Source: Muricea muricata (taxonomy: Eukaryota; Cnidaria; Anthozoa; Malacalcyonacea; Plexauridae). Taken from it: a DNA stretch of 64,000 nucleotides. Below the pieces are notes generated by a model. It had not been told where the DNA came from, did no database searches, and saw nothing but the letters and a program-made list of their open reading frames with translations. Below are positions 54,301 through 64,000 of the stretch, in pieces. The position numbers and the translations under genes are program-made. Positions within the stretch are counted from its first letter, which is position 1, and each line of letters opens with the position of its first letter. The stretch is from positions 13,825,032 through 13,889,031 of the forward strand of contig OY979724.1 of NCBI GenBank assembly GCA_963855995.1, given 5' to 3'.

Positions 54301-56340
54301 TTAATCTTTCCGGTTACCTCTGTTTAATACGGCACAACTAATCCAAACTGTCACATTCCAAAGAGACATCGATCACTTGATTGTTTTTTCCTGATCGTGA
54401 TTCAGCGCATGTACAGCGTCCTGAATGTCATTCAAAGGTCAAGTATATTCTTGAAAATATCGCGCAACTCGTTATCCGCATTCCAGCGTATCAGTTACGA
54501 TTATAGTGCGTCCTTGTTTCACCACATTAACATATGAGCGTCATTGTGTTCAGATGTACGAGAATTGAATGAAGACGGTAAGAGAGATGCAACACGTTTG
54601 GTTTGGCGTTTCGACAGAAGCTACTCATTTTTATATTTTAAGCCAGGTAGAGTAAGGCAGAGTTGAGGGGATATATATGAATCTACATGCTTCTTGCCAC
54701 GTGCGCAACGCGTGCAATGCAAGTGGGACTTAAACGTCCTGACATGTCGCTAAATCAACATTGCTTGCATGAGCCGAGTCACGCTGAAGCTGATTTCTTA
54801 TTTATAACTACTTGGCCTTCTTTCACTATATCAGGTAAATGGAGTATTTACTTGTGCGCCTCGTCTGACTGCATTACATGCTGATCTGGTGTTGATATTA
54901 TACTCATCTGAGAATAGTGATTAACATTAATTGCTGCAACGAAATCGCCCTCTTACGGTCATAACTCCTTATAACCAAAGTAGTTACGACAACATCTACC
55001 CATTTTAATCCCTGCATTATTAATAGTTCTCAAATAACTATATCAAGAATTTTCTAACACTCCACCCCCCCCCCCCCCCCCACTATCCACGTAGGATATA
55101 TATTATAATAACTATTAATATTATAAACCGTCTATGTCATTCACTAGCTACTTAATTAAATCGACATTAAAATGAACAGTGACTGCTGGCACCAGCATGA
55201 GGTTTGTATCAATACAGACGATCACGCCATGTTTCCCTGCAGGCAATCTAGTCCTGGACTGTCTGAACTACGCGCTTGCTATGTTAATTAGCTTTACAGC
55301 TTGAACTTTGAATAGACATGATATCTGTAGCATCATGCAATTTGAAATCTTCCTAAACCTGTTTTCCACTTCAACTGCATCGCCCCATAATAAAACGCAA
55401 TAAAACCCAAAACGCCTCTCCGGAGGACAGAGGAATCTTTGCTAATTTTCCATTGTCAATACATCCACATGTACACTGTGACAATAGTTGACTGGCCAGA
55501 AACGTTTTATGCTGAACACATGAATCGGCCTGTGATTCAGAACATTAGAAGTGCAAAACGGACTTAAGATAACGGTATTGCTTAGTTTAGAACTGTACTT
55601 AATGTACACATCATATGGCTTCTGATCTATATAGCTCCAGACATCACATTTTAGATCTTTATAGTTCTACTGTATGTACTATCCCTCCACTCTAACCCCC
55701 CTTCAAAATCAAATATATCGAATCTTAGAGCATGGTTAAAAAACTATTTATAAATTTACCACCTATTGAATTTACATTTATGATTGAGTGCTACTTTTAC
55801 ACAAAAAATATAAAGAATTACAGTATAATTATATAAATGTGTGCATATTACATTATAGTCGCTACCCTCTGACATGCCCAGTCTATGCTTGACCAAGATA
55901 AAATTTACAAGAGTGCTGAAATATCTTTATATCATTGCCTACTTTTTGTTCCAATTTCTATATTGTCGCGATGTCGCTATGTCGTTTCGCCATATTGATT
56001 CCCCCGGGAAGAAGATTTGATTATTTTTTACATCCTACCTTACCAAGAAAGACTGTCGGAAATGAGAAGATTATTACAGAGTAGTTGTTACTTTCCAGTC
56101 TTGTTTCGGTTCAGAAGGTGGGTTATCATTACTGAAAAGAAGAAACATTCTTACTACTCGGATCTAAGCGGGGCATATCGAGGAAGGGGGGGGGGGCAGG
56201 GAATCACCTCACCACCCAGTGTGACCATATATGGAAGGTCTTTGTCACCAAAATCTACCCCACCACATCGGCAGTGTTCGGTGTTGAGACATCAGATAAT
56301 GAACGGTATGTTTAATAGCAGACATACATAATAATACATC
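51310..56340. other. Gene-poor interval between FOXJ1 and the SOD-like gene
   Basis: About 5 kb, A+T-rich, without a supported coding exon. It has a C-tract at about 55065-55080, a G-tract at about 56187-56196, and a block at about 53830-53965 ending GAATAAAGTATAAAGTAAAG that could be an old LINE 3' tail. Open frames here are short and show no family resemblance. Confidence 0.5.
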
Positions 56341-59300
56341 TTACTTTTCAGCAGTGACTGTAGTTTCACTCGTTGCAGCTCCGGCGTCAACATTTTGCAC
56401 AAGTTTGGAACTACAGTGAAACATCAGAACATAAAATGATTCAGCTCCGTGTTTCTAGCACGACATAATAATCACAATATAGCAAGTACAGTTTAAGACT
56501 GTTTTTGTTGCCAGTTACTGCGGGCCTTTATTACCTAACCAGATCTGTAAATTTTCCCTAGGTGAGAAAACCGGAGCACTGGGAGGGGCGGAAACTGGAG
56601 TACTAGGAGAAAAGTCATTCTTACATAGTGTTCATTCATAGAATTAAACCCTCTGCAATTATAGCGACTGTAACACGCCGGTGCAATTTTCTTGCAACGT
56701 GCAACGTAATTCTACTCTTAAGAGATATAACTTTGTGACAAATGTTTGGTATGTAAAAAATATACTAGCAAACTGTGATGGAAACATGTATTCGCTAATT
56801 TTACATCTCCCAAAAGTAGAATTGCATTGCAAGTTGCAAGAAAAATTGCACCGTGTGACAGGGCCTTATGTGAAGATTTTTCCTTCGCAAAACCATAGCA
56901 TACATGTATACATACATACGTACATGTATAAACGAAAACTTTATTTCCAAAGTTTTGAAACACTTACGACTCTTCGTAATCTTTGCGTCGTCTTCTCAAC
57001 CAGAAAATAAAGACGAAAACAAGAAGAAGCAAGATAATAATGCCAAACACAACTCCGATAATCTCAGCGGAATTCCCTTCTTCTATTTTCCATTTTGGAG
57101 GCTGACCTCCTACAAAATACCAGAGTGTTGGCTGGCCCGAATATTGTCCGTTGGAGGGGAACTCCCCAATTGAGATAATAAGGAACTTTTCTAATCAGAA
57201 CTAAATGTGAAGCCTTTATTTTATCAGACGACTGTTTGAATTTTTTTCTCAGCTTTCTTTGCTCTCTACGTTTTAAAGAAAATACCAAAGACAACATACA
57301 GTGAGCTTAATAGCTGATAAATGGATGTAAATTACCCCAAATTTCTTCAGAGCGGACGGATATTTGATCTTTCATTTTAACTTTCACTCCACAAAAGGGA
57401 AACATCGGTGGAATAGAATATTTCGACCAAAGTCACTCACCACAAGATGGAACAAACTCTTTCAGCTTTTCAGGATTATCTTCAACCAAATCAGCGAAAC
57501 TTCGATGTAAATTGGACATGGAGTCATCTGAAAAAAAACCCAGAAACATACCTTAGAACAGACATGAAACATTTGAGCGAGTCATGTCACAAGAATACAA
57601 GACATCTCCCATCATTTCCTTCTAAAATAGAGCAATCTTTGTTCCAAGGAATTTGTCGCCCTTTTTTTGCAGAAAACTCTTCCATAGCAATAAGAGGGTA
57701 TATAGACTCTCACCAATCAATAAAAATTTGTAGGTCATACAATCTTTGCCAGTTTTCATTTGCTCGTATTTCACATCCGCCACTCGCCAAGACTGAATAT
57801 TGAGCGCCGCCGAAACAACCTTACGGAAGTTTTCTTGATCCCTTTCAAAACAAGAGCAAGTGAGTTTAGATAAACGTTTGGTAAACATCAAACACAATTC
57901 CTGCTCAAATAAAAATTAATAATTGCCTTAACTTTAATATCTCCACTAATAAAATAACTACTTCAATAACCGCTATGAATAATTTAAGTTAAGGTAGCGA
58001 AAAGAGAACAAAAACGGCCACACATTTTGAGTTGATTCCTACTTTATCGTTTCACGCAGAAAAAGAATCTATATCTTTCGCGCACTTTTGACTGCACTAC
58101 CGACACTTACTACGTTAGCTAGAGATATTCAACAGCTCGATCTCACCTTGTTTTCGATGTGTTCTTCACATTCAATGTTTCCATATTGTATTTTGAAGAA
58201 CCATTTTGAGGTTTTATATCTGCACACGCCAGACGAGCTGCGCCTTCGTCCTTTACGTGGATTACAACCGATCTGCCGATTACTATAAGCAATACACAAA
58301 CAGAAATAATGAACTCGTTGAACAACACACATCTCTCTGAACGCAACTCATTCCAGAAAGAAAAACCAGTAAATGATGTCTCAATACCACAGTAAAAAAC
58401 ACAGATCAATTCTCTTTAAATATATCGCGGGATAATTTTGTGGAAACACCACGAAAATTTACTATCGCAAAGCTTTCGATCCGTATTCCTTTGATATTCA
58501 TCAGTGCTAAAAATGCATTGTTTCAGCAACACTGATGAAGACCCAAGCTTTGCAATGGTAAGTTTACGTGGTGTTTGCACAAAACTATACTTTGATTTTT
58601 AATCACCATGCAAACATACGAGGAACTTATTAAGTTCATTACATAAATCTTCTTTTATCTTCTTTTCAATTAATCAGAGGTTGGTCACACTAAGTACCAT
58701 CAAATTTTGGATCGATTTTGGACTATTGCTTAGACTGCTTTTCAGCTCGCTTTAGACTGCACACATTTGACCCTAATACCTCTCTGAATCGACCTCGAAT
58801 CGATCTGAGTCCCTAATGTAACGGGCTCCAAATACTTACTGTTGTGCCAACTTGCAAAATAGTTTTCAGTCTCAGTGAATCTCTTCGAACCTCCACCAAT
58901 GTCATATGTTCCGAGTTTGTTTGACAAATCACCAAGTTCACAGCGGAATGGATTGCTGAGGATACATGTGGACTCATAGTCGTTACCCTACAATAACACA
59001 AGGTTGGTAGTTAGAACAGATTGAGATATCCATGGTGATACCTCGAAATAACGTTCGTCAAAAGTACACAAAAGATATAGGTTCTTTCACTGCCTTAAAC
59101 AAAAAGCAAGCAGAACCCGAATTTAGTTGTGTCCTTTGCTTCAAAGGTCGGATTCTGGTTTTAATTAATTTTCGTTTCCCGTTAGTGCAAAAGTCCATAT
59201 CTTTCTTGTACTTTTCAATTCATTGTAGTGTGCATTACTAAAACAAGCTTACCAATACGTAAACATTATAAGGATTATAATGTCCCAGACAGCTCATACA

Positions 59301-62300
59301 TTTCTTTCCAACTGGGTCATCACCAACAGGAGATATATGCACATGCCAATTGTGAGATTTGGTCTAACAATGTAAAGAATGAATAATGTTTCAACTGCTG
59401 CAGAAACATACAGAAACAGAGATAGTTAAGATACTTACAGTTTTTGAACGGTTATTCTTGTAGAAAAGAGACATCACAATTGAAGTTGAAGAAGCAAAAG
59501 CTTTTGATTGGTTGAATGAGACTTGTTCCTAAATTAAAATTTTATGTAATTGTATACTGGTAATGAAAATATTCCATATTTCAGAACGTCTTGTCTAGTT
59601 GATGACAATAATTCAGGTACCATAGCAGCTGACCTTGAAAATGATGTTTTTCATAAACAAGGGCCTATTTGGTAACTTGTGTGACGTTTCGCGTTTTGAT
59701 ACGATTCTAAGACATCATGTGAAGAATGATTTTAAGACATCATGTCAATTAAAACTCCCTACTGAATCTACGCTATTACTACAATGTTATCATGCTGACA
59801 CAGCATAAACATCATCTGCTTACAAAGTTTATAGAGCCAGTCAGGCCATTTCCTGATGTTTCATTGAATCTAGCTAGTGCTTGCAAATGATACGTTGGAT
59901 TTTTGGCCTTCAACTGTATGCAATATGCATTTTGTGACGATCCTTTTTTGACGGCTAACGTTCCAAACATAACACTTCTTGCTCCGTACATTGTCAGCTC
60001 ATCAACTGGACCAGACTCTAAAAAATTCAAAATATTGATTGATCAAGCTTAAATACAAAAGCATGTCATGAAAGTCTTATTTTGGTGAGTGAAATTACCA
60101 AATCAAAACCAAAGACAGTGGTTGTCGATGAACAAAGTCTGGTCAGCTCACCAATGCACCCACCCGCCATGGAAAATCCTGCCTGGTTAGCGTAGCATTT
60201 ATCCTTCCCTTCCAATTTTCCTATAACTTACCTTTAATGACTGCCAATGGTAACTGGGTGATACTACAACTTGAACCAGGAGAAACATGTAGATGTTCAT
60301 AAACATCTATTTCATCATGTCCAGTAAGACTCACATTTATCATCACAGGTTCATACATTGATTCCTGAGTGAACCCAATCATCCCAGTCAATCCCATATC
60401 ACCATCAAATGCCACTTCACTAGCCATTTGTTGGTACTCTTTAATTTTTGTGCAAATCAAAGGTTGTCCATTAGATAGTATGACAAGTGACCGTCCAGCC
60501 ACAGAGTTCTTACCAGACAATGGCAGGTTAGTATCAATATAAAACTTTCGAGGCTTCCCTTTCCCAGCAGGCAAAGGTACTCCAAGTGGGCCTAACTTTG
60601 CAGACAGGTCACCAATTGGACAGGTACTGTGCCTCCACTTGTCACAAGATGTTTTTCCAAGTGGGTTGAAGAGTTCTTCAATACCTTCACACGAACCTTC
60701 ATCATTACTGGTGGAAGCACTTTTATAAACAGCCAGAGACAGTCCATTCAATGGTTCACTTCTTGCATCAACTAACATGAGGTTAATGTCGACTGCTGTA
60801 ACTGACTGTGGGCTATTCACTGCTTGACGGAGGACAATAGTCCCGGCAATCCCTGGGGAAACAGCTTGGAACACACCCACAACTGTTTTTGTTGAAGACG
60901 ATTTGTGCTTGATTGTAGCACATGCGATAATATTGTTGCTGTTATCACGAATAGCTAAACTGCGACCAAATATGCTTTTCTGGCCTGACAAGGTAATATG
61001 AGAAACATTTACAGCTCTAAAACCATTAAATTTCCCTGGCAAATCATAAAAAATTCCACCAATGATTTGAGTTTTGCAGATTTCATTCATGGGGCCTTGG
61101 TATTTTACTGGAAAGTAGTGAATAGTAAGATTTGATCCAGATGGTATGGATCCCATGAGAGAGATATTTACAGTTTTTCCACTTTCCTTAAATATCACAT
61201 AACCACTGGCATTCTGACTCTTGAATTCAGCAACAAGTTCGGTTTGAATTGACTTGACTGTGTTAAAAACAATATTTACATTCAACATTAGTACATAAAT
61301 TTTATGATAGTTATGCAGATCAACTGACAAAATTATTATTAAATTTCCTTTTTGAAAATTGTAAGGAAACTCCATTCTTTGATATGTGGAAACACTCTTT
61401 ATGAAAAAGGTAGTATTACGAGTTTATTGCAATATCTGAATAAATTGTTAGCCGTACTCCTTGGTTAGCCCATATTTCATACACATACCTCATCATACAT
61501 TGCAGTAAAATGCATACAAAAGAAATTATAAAAATCAACCTCTGCAAAAGAGAATTTACATTCTCACATTGCAAATAGTAAGCTACTAAAACAATAAAAA
61601 AGTGCTTACAATCATGGAAATAATATTTCAAGACTGCAGCTATCAATATTTCCTGCGGAAAACGAGTTCTGTTAAAAGATTATAGCACAGACAACTATTT
61701 TAAATAGAGCCATATAAACGCTATAGATGACGTTTAAACAATTTGACATTTAAACTAAAGTTTCATTGCTATTTGCAACATCTTCAGGCATTATTAAATT
61801 ATCTGATATGTACAAAAGCTTTTATATACAGTGTAACAAGCCGTAATAAAATTTTGAGCAGCCAAATAGAAAATTAACAAACATAATATATACATATATA
61901 TTGACCACTTGCAATCAACCTTGACCTGAAGTCATGCAGAAAATCTAAAAAAGATCTCGAAATGAACCGCCACATTTGATAGGAAATGTCAACTGAAGAG
62001 TCTTTCATTGTTAACAAATTGTTTACAATATCCATGTTATAGTAGCCATTCAAACATCAAACTGATTGACCAAGGGATGTATCAACTAACGTTTCATGTC
62101 TCTGTCAACTGTTGGTGTTTGATTCTTTGGACAAGCAGCAATTTCACATTGTCTGCAGCTCTGTTGTTGTACATTGTCTTTATTGAATTTGATATTGCAG
62201 GAATTTTGCAATTTCCAAACCATATTAGAGCAACATATGAATTCATTCAGTATAATAATTCAATATAGCATTTTGCAAAATTAGCAACATTTGTACAATA

Positions 62301-63042
62301 CTTAGGGAGAAAGTTACCATTCTCCTGGCAATTTCAGCTCAAAAATGGTAACTTTTGCTGCGGGTCATATAAATATATTTAGTAACCAAACTTTGCAACA
62401 TCGAACAACATTGATTCATTACACGAATTTCCCATTTTTTGCACATATTGGCAAGATTTTTCTTTTCTGTCTTTTAAAGTTTTGGTTGCCAAGTTTCGCA
62501 ACGAACACAGTATTCAACCCGAAACAAAACACGGCTAATTAATTTTACAAAGCTATTCATTAACTGTGGTATTCGTAAAATTTCTGTCTTTAGAAGGGTA
62601 ATTTTTTGTATAATAAAAACAAACGCTTCAAGATTTGAATATTTATCTCCTCTAAACAATTCACGTTTCGAATATGTAAAATTCACAGCTTCCCACCAAA
62701 CAACTAGTCCAGCGCTATGGCCCAAAAAGTAAAACAAAATACACAGATTGTAAAAGATATACAATAACGGAATAAGAATAAGTGAATAACCGATTAAAAA
62801 CAGCTGGACTGCCCATTCTATACATCAAGTTTGAGAACTGATAGTATATTTAGAAATAAGACTGTTCTAAGACCAAAATATAAAGGACTTTTGAAACGAA
62901 TCTAGTTGCACACGTGGAATATGTAATATAGAAATACAAAACGGCAAGGATTTTACGTCGCTTTACATAATACCTAAAATGACAGATCCTTACCTGAGAT
63001 ACAGCCAAGGCACAAGAAGAACACCAAGATGAAGGATATCAT
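56341..63042 (-). CDS. Four-domain SOD-like type I membrane protein; last domain Cu-only type
   Basis: Eleven exons (63042-62994, 61257-60232, 60017-59824, 59528-59439, 59363-59253, 58987-58840, 58282-58147, 57841-57714, 57527-57441, 57109-56968, 56410-56341) give 726 residues. Signal peptide: MISFILVFFLCLGCIS. Four tandem Cu/Zn-SOD-like domains follow. Domains 1-3 (about 20-405) keep the fold phrases (SGQKSIFGRSLAIRD; CPIGDLSAKLGPLG, LPLSGKNSVAGRSLVI; GLTGMIGFTQE) but lack the copper histidines. Domain 4 (about 405-575) has all four: H460 and H462 (NWHVHISPVG), H481 (GHYNP), H548 (IIGRSVVIH). Zinc ligands are lost: no His between 481 and the CELGDLS Asp (510). Then a short stalk, a membrane helix (IIGVVFGIIILLLLVFVFIF), basic RRRR and a 30-residue tail. 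Relatives are Rsod-type and Cu-only SOD-repeat proteins. Extracellular superoxide handling or binding is inferred. Confidence 0.88.
56669..56868. repeat. MITE-like element, family 1 (copy 2), in SOD-like gene intron
   Basis: Right end AAATTGCACCGTGTGACAGG then GCCTT; left end degraded (TGTAACACGCCGGTGCAATT). Internal TTGCAACGTGCAACG and CATTGCAAGTTGCAAG are mirrored. Same family as 1283-1469. Confidence 0.85.
58426..58596. repeat. Palindromic MITE-like element, family 2 (copy 2), in SOD-like gene intron
   Basis: Left arm TTTTGTGGAAACACCACGAA then AATTTAC; right arm GTTTACGTGGTGTTTGCACA then AAACTATACTTTG. The centre has two inverted copies of CATCAGTG (ATTCATCAGTGC and CACTGATGAAG). Same family as 7491-7636. 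Confidence 0.85.
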
Positions 63043-64000
63043 AGTTTAGAAACAGAATTTCAGTCTGTTTATACTTAGGTAAACAAAAGTGCGCACACAA
63101 ATATACTTGCAAATTAAACAAAAAAAAAAAACAAACATACGGTAATGAGCCCCGGCTACCCGACATCTACTAATAAGGTACAGAAACCGTATAGGGATTT
63201 CGGCGGGAAAAACTTCTTCTTCATCTTCCTCAGGCTCTTCTTCTTCTCAGCACAAATCGAGTGTTTTTCTTAATTTAATATTGTTTTTAGACCTTTGTTA
63301 ATTGTTCCTGCATTCAATCTGAGCACGGATACGGCGGTGAAAGCAAAATTGGGTTCTGCTAAGCGCATTGTAAGAACTGGATTGAATTTCTCGTGATGAT
63401 TAGCTTTTTCTCACTTGCGACCTTAGCTCAACTCTCTCGTTCGAAAGTCGTCGTTATGAGATTAACCAAGGCACAGAAATTAAATTTTCTAAATAATTGT
63501 TAAGCCGAAGTCTCAATGGCACATATGAGATCTATCAGTTTAAACATACTTTAGAATCACATTACACCATAGGAAACCTGACATTACCTTATATAAATCT
63601 TTTGTACGAAAGGTTTCATGTAATTTTATCCAGAGCGGTCAAACCTCATCATTTGTCTTTCGCGTTTGGTCTCCATTACCTTTCAAACAAACTGATAGCA
63701 AATATACCTGGTCCTATTTTGTTCGGCCATGTGGTAGACTTGAGTTGTGATATCAGGCAATTGGTTTTTTATACTACTTAGAGATTCTTGAGGGTGGTAA
63801 AGGGGGGGGGGGTTCGGATCACGTTTCACGAGAGGAAAAACATTCATTTCACATTTCACAGGTAAAAAATTAGTAATTTCACGAAATTTAATGAACTCGT
63901 TTTTAACTGTGTAAATTTAACCCCTTTCTTAACCCTTCAGCCTATTTTTACGCTGTAGAAAGTAAAAAGCACTATTGAGAGCTCAAATTCGGACGAATTT
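63043..64000. other. SOD-like gene 5' flank
   Basis: About 960 bp to the window edge, with no supported gene. A G-tract at about 63800-63810 is followed by TTCACGAGAGG and several TTTCAC repeats (63820-63880), which may be part of another dispersed repeat. Confidence 0.45.

Overview
The window is nuclear DNA of an animal, A+T-rich, with many short introns and dispersed repeats. The best clue to the lineage is two neighbouring genes that encode minicollagen-type cysteine-rich domains (C-x3-C-x3-C-x3-C-x3-CC). These domains are known from cnidarian stinging-capsule (nematocyst) proteins, so I read the source as a cnidarian, probably an anthozoan. Species cannot be fixed from sequence alone. All gene models were spliced by eye. 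For MED11, both capsule-type genes, NUDCD3, the DUF229 gene, ETHE1, FOXJ1 and the SOD-repeat gene I checked that exon lengths and intron phases give one continuous frame.

Layout, left to right: WDR13 (minus, 3' end cut by the window edge, 1-4923); MED11 (minus, 5488-6158); PLAT/beta-trefoil/CRD gene B (minus, 6445-13767); its relative gene A (minus, 14454-19574); NUDCD3 (plus, 20488-22262); an intronless AzoR-like FMN oxidoreductase (minus, 22615-23361); a QRICH2/C16orf96-type coiled-coil gene (minus, 23562-29310); RRS1 (minus, 30343-33645); a repeat-filled interval with a dead LINE (33646-37368); a DUF229 sulfatase-like membrane gene (plus, 37369-41647); ETHE1 (minus, 41931-44097); FOXJ1 (minus, 45052-50588); a 5.7 kb gene-poor stretch; and a four-domain SOD-like type I membrane gene (minus, 56341-63042).

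The most notable locus is the tandem A/B pair. Both proteins are secreted and share one architecture: signal peptide, PLAT domain(s), a beta-trefoil-like module beginning Y-P-A-T-S, a low-complexity region, then cysteine-rich domains. Gene B has three PLAT domains with proline-rich linkers and two CRDs. Gene A has one very diverged PLAT, four CRDs, and a 54-bp coding repeat that appears to have expanded inside the trefoil. All four PLAT domains share the same intron phases (1-2-0-1), which supports homology and module duplication. I infer that they are nematocyst wall or matrix proteins; no toxin gene was recognised.

Two genes point to motile cilia and flagella: FOXJ1 (the ciliogenesis regulator) and the QRICH2-like gene. 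Both have X-box-like (RFX) sites upstream. The rest are mostly housekeeping genes: transcription (MED11), ribosome assembly (RRS1), a dynein/Hsp90 co-chaperone (NUDCD3) and mitochondrial sulfide oxidation (ETHE1). Introns and intergenic DNA carry many palindromic elements (MITE-like), a 114-bp dispersed tandem repeat, SINE-like fragments and LINE remnants.
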